Below are positions 1 through 9,688 of a stretch of DNA of 64,000 nt, piece by piece. A program made the translations under genes and the position numbers. Source of the stretch: Vacuolonema iberomarrocanum LEGE 07170 (GTDB lineage Bacteria > Cyanobacteriota > Cyanobacteriia > Elainellales > Elainellaceae); contig JADEXA010000013.1 in assembly GCA_015207365.1 (NCBI GenBank), forward strand, positions 1 through 64,000. Reading direction: 5' to 3'. The notes beneath the pieces were generated by a model that worked only from the letters and a program-made list of their open reading frames with translations, searched no databases and was not told the origin of the DNA. Within the stretch, counting starts at the first letter, position 1. Each line of letters starts with the position of its first letter.

Positions 1-451
1 CACAAGGGGACAACACGGTATCAATCGGTGGATGGGGTAACGTTCCGCCTAAACCCTATAAGCCCACTATCTGTTTGCGCATCCTTCTCGCGTTAGAAAA
101 CGAAGACCCGACGCTAAACAAATACGGGTGCAGCGCACCCTTCTCGGAAAAAATTCATACTTGGTTCCTGCCTCACCGTGCATTCTCATTCTATGGATGC
201 GGTGGAAACAACCGGAACCCTTTTCTTCGTCGTGGAAAGAAGCAACAAAATCTGCTGTACGCTTTTGAGAGGCAATGCAACGAGGGGAAGTCTAAAACCG
301 AATCTCCTTGTTCAAGGCTGTGCCCTGAGCGCAAAGGGTACGGAACGGATAGCTGGCTGAGCCCCGTCGAAATCAAGCCTTCATCCGAGGTTCAGCTTTA
401 ATCTACCCTTTGTACCTGGGTGACTTTGTGGTTCAACAATCCAACTTGAGA
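1..451. other. leader region without a recognised gene
   Basis: No convincing coding frame or known RNA was recognised here. A 108-codon open frame from 75 to 401 has no homology I recognise and an implausible composition rich in C, R, K and S. A short GC hairpin (gggtgc/gcaccc) lies near 125-142. The stretch may hold the promoter and 5' leader of the TPR gene that follows, or the tail of a feature cut by the window edge. Confidence 0.4.
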
Positions 452-1825
452 ATGGTGATGATACAACGGGCAACACATGGCAAGTCGTCTGGCAACCCGG
501 TAAGGCGCTGGGTACGGGTGATGGCGATCGCCCTCCCACTCATCAGTTGCCTACTCATATCTCCCGTTCTCGCCCAGGAAGACGATGAAGAAGACGAATT
601 TGAGCCAAATCCTCTGGAATTGACTGAACCGGATCCGTTATTGCCTGAGCCTATCGTCGATCGTCCCCTCAGCCCACTGGAACGCTATGAACTCCGGCTG
701 GCTCTCAATCGGCTGAATCGAGAAGCACAGATTGCCTTCGCGGCTGGGCAAACGAATCGGTCATTTGAGATCTGGAATCGAGAGCTGCGGTTGCGGCGAG
801 CGCTGGGCTACGAAGAAGAAGTCCCCGCTCTGGCTCGCGTTGGGACGCGTGCCTGGGAAGAGAATGTGCCCCGCCAAGTGCAGATTATTACCGAGCGTCT
901 GCTGATTATCGAACAGGACTTGCAGCTGCAACAACCCCTCGACTTTGGTCTGTTGCTGACCATCGCCGATAGCTATCAGGTGATGCGAGCCTATGATCCT
1001 GCCGTGCGACTGTATGGACAAATTCTGGAGCAGGCACGGGCCGAAGGAGACTTGGCCACGGAGGAATCCACCATGATTTCTCTGGCGGATTTGCATTTGG
1101 GGTGGTTTGCCTATCCAGAAGCCGCTGAAATTTATGAGGAATTGCTACGACGGGCACGGCAACGGAGCGATCGCGTCCAGGAAGAGAACTACCTGAATTT
1201 ACTGGGCTATGCCTATCAACAGGGCGATCAGCACGAAGAAGCCGTAGACATCTTGCTGCAACTGGTGGAGTGGTATCGAGAACTCGACCCCATGCGCATC
1301 CCCATGCTACGGATCGACATCGGCAACAGCTATAAGGAATTGGGGCAAAATGCCCAAGCCGCTACCAGCTACCAAGAAGCCTATGTGACGGCTCTGGCGC
1401 AGGAGCAATATGGCTATGCCACCGATGCATTGACGCAGTTAGCGAATTTGTATATGTCCCTCGATCGCCCCGATGATGCACTGGTGGTCTATCAGCTTCG
1501 CATTCTGGTCGAGGCAGAAGCCTACGATCGCCTGGGAACGATGGAAACCCTGGCCAGCATTGGTGAAATTTATCGCGATCGCGGCGATATCCAACGTTCC
1601 ATCGTCCATTTCCGGCAAGCCCTCGTCCTCGCCCAGGAACTCGGCTACCCCGCCCGTATCGACTACTTCACGGAGCAAATCATTGCGCAGCAACAGGGAA
1701 ACATTGATAGTCTTGAGGAAGATGTTGTGGAACAGCCGCTAGGGAAGTTTGCCCAACTGCTCTATGGCCAACCCACAGAAGAGGAAACACTCCTAGAAGA
1801 AGTAGACACAAATCCCAGATTCTAA
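452..1825 (+). CDS. exported TPR-repeat protein
   Basis: Predicted secreted or membrane-anchored tetratricopeptide-repeat protein of about 457 residues. The N-terminus has a basic patch (RRW.R), then a hydrophobic stretch (MAIALPLISCLLISPVLA) ending before an acidic linker (QEDDEEDEFE), which looks like a signal peptide. From about residue 65 to 430 the protein is a run of helical TPR-like units with the usual pattern of small and aromatic residues (A..LG....A...Y..AL..A). TPR proteins are scaffolds, so a periplasmic or thylakoid-lumen assembly role is an inference only. The frame extends upstream to a TTG at 410, but ATG 452 (or 458) places the signal peptide properly. The gene is followed by a strong hairpin and appears monocistronic. 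Confidence 0.75.
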   Translation: MVMIQRATHGKSSGNPVRRWVRVMAIALPLISCLLISPVLAQEDDEEDEFEPNPLELTEPDPLLPEPIVDRPLSPLERYELRLALNRLNREAQIAFAAGQTNRSFEIWNRELRLRRALGYEEEVPALARVGTRAWEENVPRQVQIITERLLIIEQDLQLQQPLDFGLLLTIADSYQVMRAYDPAVRLYGQILEQARAEGDLATEESTMISLADLHLGWFAYPEAAEIYEELLRRARQRSDRVQEENYLNLLGYAYQQGDQHEEAVDILLQLVEWYRELDPMRIPMLRIDIGNSYKELGQNAQAATSYQEAYVTALAQEQYGYATDALTQLANLYMSLDRPDDALVVYQLRILVEAEAYDRLGTMETLASIGEIYRDRGDIQRSIVHFRQALVLAQELGYPARIDYFTEQIIAQQQGNIDSLEEDVVEQPLGKFAQLLYGQPTEEETLLEEVDTNPRF

Positions 1826-1897
1826 AGGGGCTCATTGTTGACCTCGCGCTCAAGTTGGTTCGGACGTAAGCTCAACACACGAAGAATCGACGACAGC

Positions 1898-1940
1898 TCA
1901 TTTTTTGAATCCCTCACACTGTAAGGGATTCAAAAAATGA
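1898..1940. terminator. 17-bp perfect hairpin after the TPR gene
   Basis: Arms 1898-1914 and 1924-1940 are exactly complementary (17 bp) around a 9-nt loop, with T-rich and A-rich flanks inside the arms (tttttt/aaaaaa). It sits 70 bp after the TPR stop, so it can act as a terminator on either strand. It also resembles the TTTTTGAA-type hairpins elsewhere in the window. Confidence 0.6.
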
Positions 1941-2101
1941 ACTGATTCTAGATCTCATGGAATTGGTATGATTTCCGTTTCCCGTATGATACGGAATGGA
2001 GCTCTCTGACTAAGGAGATTCGCACTGAGACCGCAGAGGTACGAAGGGTAAAAAAGAAGAGGCTCTAAAATCTAAAATCCAAAATTTTTCGGGGTGTGGA
2101 T

Positions 2102-3574
2102 ATGGTGGAACGGCTGCAGAATTACATCGACGGTCGGTGGCAAGATTCAACAGCGGCAGAATGGTTGGATGTGGAGAACCCGGCCACCCAAGAGGTGCTG
2201 GCACAGGTGCCCCTTTCCGCTGCTGGTGATGTAGAGCAGGCCGCACAGGCGGCAGCGGTAGCATTCCAGTCCTGGCGGCGGGTACCACCCAATGACCGAG
2301 TGCAGTACCTCTTTCACCTCAAGCGCTTGCTAGACGAGAACCTAGAGGATTTGGCACAAACCATTACCCTGGAATGTGGCAAGACGCTGGGGGAATCGCG
2401 GGGTGAGCTGCGACGGGCGATCGAGAATGTGGAAGTGGCCTGTGGTATTCCCATGCTGATGCAGGGGGATGTGCTGGAGGATGTAGCCCGAGGCATTGAT
2501 GAGATGATGATTCGCCAGCCGTTAGGCGTGGCAGCAGCGATCGCCCCGTTTAACTTTCCGGGTATGATTCCCTTCTGGTTTTTCCCCTATGCGATCGCCT
2601 GTGGCAACACCTACCTGCTCAAGCCGTCGGAAAAAGTGCCGCTGACGATGTACAAGGTGATGCGGCTGATTGAGCAAACGGGAATCCCGGCAGGTGTGGT
2701 GAATCTGGTCAATGGCGGCAAAGAAGCCGTGGATGCAATTCTGGAACATCCGGCCATCCGCGCCATCAGCTTTGTGGGATCGAGTCCGGTTGCGAAGTAC
2801 GTTTACCAGCAGGCCGCTGCCCATGGAAAGCGGGTGCAGTGCCAGGGTGGAGCCAAAAATCCCATCATCATTCTCCCGGATGCCGATGTGGAGATGACCA
2901 CCAAGATTACCCTGGACAGCGCCTTTGGTTGTGCCGGACAGCGCTGTTTGGCCGCATCGCTGATGGTCACGGTGGGGCAGGCCAAGCAGCCGTTTACGGA
3001 GGCGATCGCTGATGGGGCAAAGTCTCGGGTCGTCGGCTCTGGGTTGGAGTCTGGGGTACAGATGGGACCTGTCATCAACCATGCTAGTCGAGAGCGCATT
3101 GAGGGCTTGGTTGATCAAGGTCTTGAAGAAGGGGCAAACGTATTGGTGGATGGGCGTCAGCCCAACATCAGCGGCTATGAGCAAGGGAGCTTTGTCCGCC
3201 CCACACTGTTGCAAGATGTGCGCCCCGATAGCCGCATTGCCCAGACAGAAATCTTTGGCCCTGTGCTGGGGATGCTCCATGTCGAGACCATTGAAGAGGC
3301 GATCGCCCTCGTCAACAGCGGCCACTGGGGCAACATGGCCTGCCTCTTTACGAGCAGTGGTGCCGCCGCTCGCAAATTCCGCTACGACGCCGAAGCCGGA
3401 AATATTGGCATTAATATTGGGGTGGCAGCTCCAATGGCGTTTTTCCCGTTTAGCGGCTGGAAAGAGAGCTTTTTTGGCGATCTACACGGTCAGGGGCGTC
3501 ATGCCGTTGAATTTTTCACCCAGACGAAGGTTGTCGTAGAGCGATGGTTCCAGGATTGGACACGACAATTTTAA
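2102..3574 (+). CDS. mmsA: methylmalonate-semialdehyde dehydrogenase (CoA-acylating)
   Basis: Aldehyde-dehydrogenase superfamily protein of 490 residues, the usual length. Family members oxidise malonate or methylmalonate semialdehyde with NAD and CoA, giving acetyl- or propionyl-CoA in valine and beta-alanine breakdown. Supporting motifs are [12 protein letters not shown] near residue 155, the nucleotide-binding [10 protein letters not shown] near 230, and the catalytic cysteine in [12 protein letters not shown] near 283. The sequence GGAKNP replaces the ELGGK general-base motif of ordinary aldehyde dehydrogenases, which is a hallmark of this subfamily. GTG 2096 is also in frame, but ATG 2102 is better placed after the GGGG at 2091-2094. 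It stands alone without other valine-degradation genes, so the physiological substrate is uncertain. Confidence 0.88.
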   Translation: MVERLQNYIDGRWQDSTAAEWLDVENPATQEVLAQVPLSAAGDVEQAAQAAAVAFQSWRRVPPNDRVQYLFHLKRLLDENLEDLAQTITLECGKTLGESRGELRRAIENVEVACGIPMLMQGDVLEDVARGIDEMMIRQPLGVAAAIAPFNFPGMIPFWFFPYAIACGNTYLLKPSEKVPLTMYKVMRLIEQTGIPAGVVNLVNGGKEAVDAILEHPAIRAISFVGSSPVAKYVYQQAAAHGKRVQCQGGAKNPIIILPDADVEMTTKITLDSAFGCAGQRCLAASLMVTVGQAKQPFTEAIADGAKSRVVGSGLESGVQMGPVINHASRERIEGLVDQGLEEGANVLVDGRQPNISGYEQGSFVRPTLLQDVRPDSRIAQTEIFGPVLGMLHVETIEEAIALVNSGHWGNMACLFTSSGAAARKFRYDAEAGNIGINIGVAAPMAFFPFSGWKESFFGDLHGQGRHAVEFFTQTKVVVERWFQDWTRQF

Positions 3575-3702
3575 GCAGCCGACACATGAGCGCCATCTCC
3601 GCTGCCTATGATTCAAACCATCACACGTTTCCCTCTCAAGTTCGCACTCCTCGCTCTTTCAACTCCGCACTCCTCTTTACTTATTTTTAGGAGGTCACCG
3701 CT

Positions 3703-4278
3703 ATGAAATCCGTCTTCACACTCGGTTTGCTGGCTATTCTGGCCGTTGGCTGCGGCACCAGCCCAACGGATCCACCTGCCGTAGAAACTGAGCCTGAGGC
3801 TGAAACCTCAGACGTGGCACCCGATGCCGAAACCAGCGCTCCGACTGCAGAAGGAGTACCCGACGCCGAAACCGATATGCCCGAGCTGGGTGATGACCCT
3901 GCCGATGTGGCGCAGACCGACCCTAGTGTTTTGCGGACAGGGATGTTTGTGGATGGTGAACACCCAACCCAAGGGAGCGTTCAGATTGTGGAGCGGGATG
4001 GTGAGCGCGTCCTGGAATTTGGTGAAGACTTCCAAACCGATGCAGGACCCGACCTAGTGGTTGTCCTCCATCGTTCTGCGGATGTGATCGGCGAATCGAC
4101 ACCCCCAGCCTTCCCCATCAATGAAGCGGATTACGTGGTACTGGAACCGCTGCAGATGGTTGATGGTACCCAACAATATGTCATTCCTGCCGATGTTAAT
4201 CTCGAAGATTACCAATCTGCCGCCATCTGGTGCCGTGAGTTCAATGCCACCTTTGGCTCTGCGTCCTTACAAAGCTAA
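3703..4278 (+). CDS. DM13-domain lipoprotein
   Basis: Secreted lipoprotein of 191 residues. The signal peptide ends in a lipobox (LAVGC, Cys about residue 17). A Pro/Glu/Thr/Asp-rich linker of about 55 residues follows, then a DM13 domain (about 75-190) recognised from LVVVLHRS, DYVVLEPLQ, G.QQYVIP and the terminal SAAIWCREFNATFGSASL. DM13 is proposed to be a redox-active, cytochrome-like domain with a conserved cysteine, here in AIWCREF. A good ribosome-binding site (AGGAGGT, 3689-3695) precedes ATG 3703. The gene follows mmsA by 128 bp and may be transcribed alone. The electron-transfer role is known only by analogy. Confidence 0.8.
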   Translation: MKSVFTLGLLAILAVGCGTSPTDPPAVETEPEAETSDVAPDAETSAPTAEGVPDAETDMPELGDDPADVAQTDPSVLRTGMFVDGEHPTQGSVQIVERDGERVLEFGEDFQTDAGPDLVVVLHRSADVIGESTPPAFPINEADYVVLEPLQMVDGTQQYVIPADVNLEDYQSAAIWCREFNATFGSASLQS

Positions 4279-4339
4279 GGCATTGGGCTTTTAGGGTTTA
4301 GATTTTGGCATGACGCTTCTGCACCTTTGGGGCTGACGA

Positions 4340-5263
4340 TTAGGCATCCACCATAATCTGAGTGCCCTGGGGGTCAATACTCAATACCTTGACGATGGAT
4401 TGAATCGACAACTTGTCCCAGGTCGCTTCCATGACCTGGGCAATTTTTTGGGTTTGGTTGGGATGGGCGATCGCCAGCAACGTCGGCCCGGCTCCGCTGA
4501 CTACAACCCCGTAGGCTCCAGCGGCGATCGCCTCCCGCTGCACCGCTTCAAATCCGTGCATCAAGGACGTGCGGTAGGGCTGATGGATGCGATCTTTGAG
4601 TGCCATCTGCAGCCACTCGGGATTCCCCATCTCCAGCCCCCGCAGCAACAAACCCAAGTGCGCCACATTGAAAATTGCATCGGCGCGGCTATATTCCGAT
4701 GGCAAGACCCGTCGCGCTTCAGCGGTAGATACCTCAAAATCGGGAATACCCATTACCATCGCCACATCCGGGTGGCAGGGGACATCGCAAATCGTCCATT
4801 GCCCGTGGTCAGCCGCTGCCAGACGACATCCTCCCAAAAACGCAGGCACTACATTGTCAGGGTGACCTTCCATGCCAATGGCGATCGCCATCACTTGTTC
4901 TTGGCTCAGCGGCGAGCCCGCCAGCACATTGGCTCCCACCAACCCGGCGACAATAGCCGTTGCTGAGCTACCTAACCCCCGCGCCAACGGTACCTCTAAC
5001 TCAATCATCAGATGCAGCGGCAGCACGGGCTGATCGACATGTTGAAAAAATTTTGTGAAGGCTTGATAGGCCAAGTTGGAGCGATCGCACACTACCCGAC
5101 TTGCTTCCGCCCCGGACACCTCAATCGTCACATCGGGAGCCGTCTCCGCCACCCGCGTAAACCGAAACCGATTGTGGAGCGTTAATGCTGCTCCCAGGCA
5201 GTCAAATCCAGGCCCCAAGTTGGACGTTGTACCAGGAACAGTGACGAGAACAGAGTCGGGCAT
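4340..5263 (-). CDS. thrB: homoserine kinase
   Basis: GHMP-family kinase of 307 residues that phosphorylates L-homoserine with ATP, the step before threonine synthase. The N-terminal substrate-binding stretch is TVPGTTSNLGPGFDCLG, and the glycine-rich ATP loop PLARGLGSSAT lies at residues 92-102. The C-terminal GAGPTLLAIA motif is also present. Length and start are typical. The partner gene thrC is in this window but 58 kb away on the same strand, so the two are not an operon. The 3' end faces the DM13 gene with only 61 bp between, so the pair is convergent. Confidence 0.95.
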   Translation of the reverse strand: MPDSVLVTVPGTTSNLGPGFDCLGAALTLHNRFRFTRVAETAPDVTIEVSGAEASRVVCDRSNLAYQAFTKFFQHVDQPVLPLHLMIELEVPLARGLGSSATAIVAGLVGANVLAGSPLSQEQVMAIAIGMEGHPDNVVPAFLGGCRLAAADHGQWTICDVPCHPDVAMVMGIPDFEVSTAEARRVLPSEYSRADAIFNVAHLGLLLRGLEMGNPEWLQMALKDRIHQPYRTSLMHGFEAVQREAIAAGAYGVVVSGAGPTLLAIAHPNQTQKIAQVMEATWDKLSIQSIVKVLSIDPQGTQIMVDA

Positions 5264-5346
5264 AGCCTTTTAGACAAATAGACGGAGCACAAGCAACACG
5301 CTTGCCCTCAATAGCGTATCAGCGAATCGCCGCGTCTCGCCCCTTG

Positions 5347-6141
5347 TTATCGTGAGGAGTCCGCATCTGGAGATTCAAAATCTTTGCATAATGCTTCAGC
5401 CCAAACGCGATCGCTTTCTGATAGTGGAGGTTGGGGCGGTTGCTGGTAATCGATTGCCAGATAATACCGACCCTTTTCATACACGCGCTGGAGGAGTGGT
5501 TGCAGATGGAGCAAAGGTTCTGGCTCTTCGGGTAGCAATGGAATTGGGATAGCCGGAATGGGTTCTTTTAGGCTAAAAGCATAGATTTGTGCGGTGGGGC
5601 GGCGATCGCTGCGACTGACCAAGATGCGATAATCCTGCCGTTGTTGCTCGATGGGGGAAAAGGGTTGCCCGCTGCGAAGTAAGTCGATTTCAACCAAATG
5701 GGTCAAACTTGCGAAAATCTGGTTGCGTTTGCGTTCATATACGCGGCGTCCTTCTCCAGGGCGTTTATTGCTTGGGGATAGGATCTCAATTGCGGTTACA
5801 ACCGTCCCAGTGGCCACCTCTCGAATTTCCAAATACCATTCCCGCACTGCTTCGACCATAGGCAGCGTAACGGTTTCTGGAGGAGATGATGGTTGCGTTG
5901 TCACGAGGCTCTCGGTCATAGTTTGTGCTGAGCGTGTCACAACTGCCACATCAGGCAAGCCAACCAAAATGCTCCCTTCATCCGTTTCAAGATAGGTTCG
6001 CGTCTCAATTTCCACCCGATAGGCAAGGCTCAGATGTTCGACTAACTCATCAGCGATCGCCGCGATCAGGCGATTGTGAACCGCCGACCATAGAGCCGCC
6101 GTCTCCAGATAGGGATTCATGCCGGGAAAGGGCGATCGCAT
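5347..6141 (-). CDS. DUF4058 family protein
   Basis: A 264-residue cyanobacterial family protein that begins with the typical MRSPFPGMNPYLE. It continues with W..VH..LI.AI.DEL, a YRVEIE strand and a VGLPDVAVV segment; the later WYLEIRE and EILSPSNKRPGEGR motifs resemble the acidic and lysine residues of PD-(D/E)XK-like Uma2 proteins. No activity is established. The gene is monocistronic and follows thrB on the same strand with an 83-bp gap. Such genes are often multicopy in cyanobacteria, and a mobile or addiction-related role is only a guess. Confidence 0.8.
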   Translation of the reverse strand: MRSPFPGMNPYLETAALWSAVHNRLIAAIADELVEHLSLAYRVEIETRTYLETDEGSILVGLPDVAVVTRSAQTMTESLVTTQPSSPPETVTLPMVEAVREWYLEIREVATGTVVTAIEILSPSNKRPGEGRRVYERKRNQIFASLTHLVEIDLLRSGQPFSPIEQQRQDYRILVSRSDRRPTAQIYAFSLKEPIPAIPIPLLPEEPEPLLHLQPLLQRVYEKGRYYLAIDYQQPPQPPLSESDRVWAEALCKDFESPDADSSR

Positions 6142-6231
6142 CCCGTTTTATCTCCTACATATGAATGATTCAACTGTAACTGAATCCGCAGATGGGCAGG
6201 TTCATCGCGCCTGCAACCTATTGAAAACGGC

Positions 6232-6636
6232 CTATGGCGCTTCCTCGGCGGTGGCAATCCGTTGATCGGCTTCCTTTTTGAACCATGCCACCACCTGTGG
6301 AATGGTCAGCGACTCAATGGGCGTGTCAAACTCTGTGGACATGGCGCGCAGGGGTCGCAGCGACGCGATAACCAGTTGCAGGAAAAAGCCTTTGAAGCTG
6401 CCGTCAAATCCCTTTTCTGCCGTGAGGTTGGGATCTCGGCTGATCCAGCTACCAATTTGTTGGGCATTGAGGTTTTCGATCGCCACCCCCTCTTCGGCGG
6501 AAACTTGCTTGAGCGATCGCATGGCATAGACCGCTACTCTTGCAGAGAAGCGATCGCGAGCGGGCAACATCGATTTGTCAATTTCCAGGCATTCTTCCTG
6601 GGTCAAAAATTCTGGTGTCGCAGATTCAGCATCCAT
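6232..6636 (-). CDS. conserved hypothetical protein
   Basis: A 134-residue soluble acidic protein with no motif I recognise. It has repeated helical segments, an SWISRDPN centre and a PQVVAWFKKEADQR tail. Two copies of an L..QQ/P.V..W pattern (NAQQIGSWISRD and TIPQVVAWFKKE) suggest an internal duplication of a small helical module. HIP1 sites and codon use match the neighbours. It lies alone between the DUF4058 gene and sufR, on the same strand as both. Confidence 0.6.
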   Translation of the reverse strand: MDAESATPEFLTQEECLEIDKSMLPARDRFSARVAVYAMRSLKQVSAEEGVAIENLNAQQIGSWISRDPNLTAEKGFDGSFKGFFLQLVIASLRPLRAMSTEFDTPIESLTIPQVVAWFKKEADQRIATAEEAP

Positions 6637-6812
6637 CCCATTCGCTCCACGATCAACGGTTCTCGCATCAATGCCTCTTTGGCCACACTTTACTTTACAG
6701 GTGGGATTTTATAGATGTGGAATTTTATAGATGGGCGATACGCCCTCTTTTTTTTACTAACAGGGACTAATAGGGACTAATAGGGACTAAGTAGGGTTAA
6801 TTGGCCAAAGGG

Positions 6813-7478
6813 TTAATTGGAGGAATTCGCCTGAATCAGATACCCGCAGCGGTGTTCGCCGCTAGCCAGCCAGTGGGTGCGCTCGACCTTGCAGTCATGT
6901 AGTGCCATTTGGAACATTTCGAGTTCATGCCCACACACACTGGGAAAGGATTCGGCAATTTGGGAAATGGCGCAGTTGTATTCCGTGATGATGAAGGCGG
7001 GTGTGATCAGCGTGTTGGGTTCCTCGGATTCGACCCGATGCCACTCTGCCATGTAGCCTTCAGCCCGCCGCAGATCGACCAGGTGTGCCACCCGATCTTC
7101 TAAAGCGGCAGACCCGAGGCGATCGCGATATTCGAGCGCCTTCCGCTGCCATTGCTTTTTCAAGATGGTCTTCATCTGTTCCTTCCCGACGGTTTCGGCC
7201 AGGGTATCGAGGAGCGACAGGGCAAAGTCATCGTATTGGTCAGGCAGGCGATCGCGCCCTTTCTTGCTGAGTTGATAGACGTAGTTGGGACGCCCCATCC
7301 CAGTTTGCACCGCCTCGTGTTCGACCAATCCCTCTTCTGTCAAGTCTTTGAGGTGTCGACGTACCGCTTGAGGGCTGATTTCAAAATGTTCGGCAACTTC
7401 TTGAGAGCTTGCCTGTCCCCGTTTCGCGAGATAATGCAGGATATCCTGCTTTGTGGAAGGATGCTGGGTCGCTGTCAT
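6813..7478 (-). CDS. sufR: SufR, Fe-S assembly repressor
   Basis: Transcriptional repressor of the suf operon, 221 residues. An N-terminal winged helix-turn-helix (about 10-65, QEVAEHFEISPQAVRRHLKDL) is followed by a dimer and sensor region with four cysteines at 169, 182, 196 and 211 (YNC, VCGHE, HDCK, HRCGY). In known SufR these bind a 4Fe-4S cluster that controls DNA binding. The gene is divergent from ftrC-sufBCDS across 279 bp containing two CAAC-N6-GTTG operators, so it should control both itself and the assembly genes according to Fe-S status and oxidative stress. Confidence 0.95.
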   Translation of the reverse strand: MTATQHPSTKQDILHYLAKRGQASSQEVAEHFEISPQAVRRHLKDLTEEGLVEHEAVQTGMGRPNYVYQLSKKGRDRLPDQYDDFALSLLDTLAETVGKEQMKTILKKQWQRKALEYRDRLGSAALEDRVAHLVDLRRAEGYMAEWHRVESEEPNTLITPAFIITEYNCAISQIAESFPSVCGHELEMFQMALHDCKVERTHWLASGEHRCGYLIQANSSN

Positions 7479-7645
7479 TGTTATTACCAGAGGCGTATCT
7501 TCAAGCCGACAAAAGCAAAGAATGAACGAATCATCTGTAAAAGAACTCGCAGGTTCCTTTTATAGTCCCGTCTTTGGGGTGAAACGATCAGACAAGCAAC
7601 TTCCGAAGTGATAGCGGAAAAACTTAACTCAAATTATCACTTTGA

Positions 7646-7659
7646 CAACAGTCTTGTTG
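7646..7659. promoter_or_regulatory. SufR operator 1 (CAAC-N6-GTTG)
   Basis: Perfect inverted repeat CAAC (7646-7649), six bases, GTTG (7656-7659), matching the SufR box known from cyanobacteria. It overlaps a TTGACA -35-like hexamer (7642-7647), so bound SufR would occlude that promoter. Confidence 0.85.
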
Positions 7660-7685
7660 CTAAAGTACCCTACAATTGAGTTAAG

Positions 7686-7699
7686 CAACAAGCAGGTTG
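7686..7699. promoter_or_regulatory. SufR operator 2 (CAAC-N6-GTTG)
   Basis: Second exact CAAC-N6-GTTG (arms 7686-7689 and 7696-7699), centred 40 bp from the first. That is close to four helical turns, so two dimers could sit on the same face. It lies just upstream of an AT-rich stretch (TTTAATTATAGAAT) before ftrC. Confidence 0.85.
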
Positions 7700-7757
7700 T
7701 TTTAATTATAGAATCTTGAATGACCGATTTGTCGCCCGATCCTGAGCAATAAAACCA

Positions 7758-8120
7758 ATGACTACACAAACCAATCCAAATCAAGCAACGGACAAAAGCC
7801 TGGAAGCCATGCGGCACTTCTCTGAGCAGTATGCTAAGCGGACAGGTACATATTTTTGTGTTGATCCCGGCGTCACGGCTGTGGTGATCGAAGGATTGGC
7901 CAAGCATAAGGATGAGCTGGGTGCGCCCCTCTGCCCTTGTCGTCACTACGAAGACAAGGAAGCCGAAGCGGCGGCAGCCTATTGGAATTGCCCCTGTGTT
8001 CCCATGCGAGAGCGCAAAGAATGCCATTGCATGCTGTTTCTCACCGAAGAAAATGACTTCGCTGGGGAAAAGCAGGACATTACCTTCGAGGAGATTCGTA
8101 CCGTTACCAACCAGGGGTAA
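7758..8120 (+). CDS. ftrC: ferredoxin-thioredoxin reductase, catalytic beta chain
   Basis: Catalytic subunit (120 residues) of ferredoxin:thioredoxin reductase, which passes electrons from photoreduced ferredoxin to thioredoxin through a 4Fe-4S cluster and an adjacent disulfide. The signature cysteines are all present: CPCRHY (59, 61), CPCVPMRERKECHC (78, 80, 89, 91). The gene is first downstream of the SufR-controlled promoter and 125 bp before sufB, so an Fe-S enzyme appears to be co-regulated with its assembly machinery. The ATG is unambiguous and the length is typical. Confidence 0.93.
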   Translation: MTTQTNPNQATDKSLEAMRHFSEQYAKRTGTYFCVDPGVTAVVIEGLAKHKDELGAPLCPCRHYEDKEAEAAAAYWNCPCVPMRERKECHCMLFLTEENDFAGEKQDITFEEIRTVTNQG

Positions 8121-8121
8121 G

Positions 8122-8165
8122 CGTTGCGCTAGCGAATAGCGCCCTGCGGGGTGTAGAGCGCAACG
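8122..8165. repeat. hairpin between ftrC and sufB
   Basis: Inverted repeat CGTTGCGCT (8122-8130) / AGCGCAACG (8157-8165) with a GC-rich loop, starting just after the ftrC stop. It may be a REP-like element, or a processing or attenuation hairpin that lowers sufB expression relative to ftrC. Confidence 0.5.
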
Positions 8166-8245
8166 GTTTCCCTCGCTTCTGTCAGGATTTTTAGCGATCG
8201 CGCTAGCCTTGATCCCCAACGCCTTTGAGAGCAAACATTGAACCC

Positions 8246-9682
8246 ATGACTACATCCGTCAAGACTCTAGTTAACCAACCCTACAAGTACGGCTTTGTCA
8301 CAGATATTGAGTCCGATGTCATTCCAGCGGGCTTAAACGAAGATGTGATTCGGCTCATTTCTTCCAAGAAGAATGAACCTGAGTTCATGCTGGACTTCCG
8401 TCTCAATGCCTATCGTCAGTGGCTCAAAATGGAAGAGCCCGACTGGGCGGCTGTGGGCTATCCTCCCATCGATTACCAGTCCATCATTTATTATTCAGCA
8501 CCTAAGAAGAAGGACAAGCTGGAGAGCCTTGACGATGTTGACCCAGAGTTGCTGGACACCTTTGAGAAGCTGGGGATTCCCCTGTCGGAGCAAAAGCGGT
8601 TGTCGAACGTGGCAGTGGATGCCATCTTCGATAGCGTTTCCGTAGCGACGACGTTCCGGGAGAAGCTCGCGGAAGAAGGCGTCATTTTCTGCTCGATCTC
8701 CGAGGCACTGCATGACTACCCTGAGTTGGTGCAAAAGTACTTGGGCAGTGTTGTCCCGGTAGGCGACAACTACTTCGCGGCACTGAACTCGGCGGTGTTC
8801 TCCGACGGCTCTTTCGTCTATATTCCCAAGAACACGAAGTGTCCGATGGAGCTATCAACCTACTTCCGAATCAACAATGGGGATTCAGGGCAGTTTGAGC
8901 GGACGCTGATTGTGGCCGAGGAAGGTAGCTCGGTTAGCTATCTGGAAGGTTGCACCGCGCCCATGTTCGACACCAATCAGTTGCACGCTGCGGTAGTGGA
9001 ACTGGTGGCACTGGACAATGCCGACATCAAATACTCCACTGTTCAGAACTGGTACGCCGGGGATGAAAACGGGAAAGGCGGCATCTATAACTTTGTGACC
9101 AAGCGAGGCTTGTGCAAAGGGGTTAATTCCAAGATTTCCTGGACTCAGGTAGAGACTGGGTCTGCGATTACCTGGAAGTATCCCAGTTGTGTGCTGGTGG
9201 GCGACAACTCCGTAGGCGAGTTTTACTCTGTGGCGCTGACCAACAACATGCAGCAGGCTGATACTGGAACCAAAATGGTGCATATCGGCAAAAATACCCG
9301 CAGCACTATCATTTCCAAGGGAATTTCCGCTGGCAAGTCGCAGAACAGCTATCGCGGCTTGGTAAAAGTTGGTCCCAATGCGGGAAATGCCCGCAACTAT
9401 TCCCAGTGTGACTCCATGCTGATTGGCGACACCGCTGGCGCGAACACCTTTCCCTACATCCAGGTGCAAAACAATACCGGACGGGTCGAGCATGAAGCCT
9501 CGACCTCCAAGATTGGGGAAGACCAGTTGTTCTACTTCCAGCAACGGGGCATTTCAGCAGAAGATGCGATCTCCATGATGATCAGCGGCTTCTGCAAGGA
9601 TGTCTTCAACCAACTGCCGATGGAGTTCGCGGTGGAAGCCGATCGCCTCCTCGCCCTCAAGCTCGAAGGTAGCGTTGGGTAA
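8246..9682 (+). CDS. sufB: SufB, Fe-S scaffold subunit
   Basis: Core scaffold of the SUF Fe-S assembly complex SufBC2D, 478 residues. It carries the family hallmarks Y..E.L...[33 protein letters not shown] and [13 protein letters not shown], with the long beta-helix and cysteines used for cluster assembly. The frame continues upstream to TTG 8225, but ATG 8246 ([17 protein letters not shown]) is the family start. It is followed after 6 bp by the 113-aa ORF and then sufC, within one transcription unit. Confidence 0.95.
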   Translation: MTTSVKTLVNQPYKYGFVTDIESDVIPAGLNEDVIRLISSKKNEPEFMLDFRLNAYRQWLKMEEPDWAAVGYPPIDYQSIIYYSAPKKKDKLESLDDVDPELLDTFEKLGIPLSEQKRLSNVAVDAIFDSVSVATTFREKLAEEGVIFCSISEALHDYPELVQKYLGSVVPVGDNYFAALNSAVFSDGSFVYIPKNTKCPMELSTYFRINNGDSGQFERTLIVAEEGSSVSYLEGCTAPMFDTNQLHAAVVELVALDNADIKYSTVQNWYAGDENGKGGIYNFVTKRGLCKGVNSKISWTQVETGSAITWKYPSCVLVGDNSVGEFYSVALTNNMQQADTGTKMVHIGKNTRSTIISKGISAGKSQNSYRGLVKVGPNAGNARNYSQCDSMLIGDTAGANTFPYIQVQNNTGRVEHEASTSKIGEDQLFYFQQRGISAEDAISMMISGFCKDVFNQLPMEFAVEADRLLALKLEGSVG

Positions 9683-9688
9683 TGGCCA

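Noticed and set aside
75..401. 108-codon open frame at the window start
   Set aside because: No plausible start context, odd composition and overlapping frames on both strands; nothing recognisable.
2522..3325. 267-codon frame antisense to mmsA
   Set aside because: It is the shadow of a strongly conserved aldehyde dehydrogenase; composition is Arg/His-rich and not protein-like.
7629..8234. 201-codon frame antisense to ftrC covering the suf promoter
   Set aside because: It overlaps ftrC and both SufR operators; no recognisable domain.
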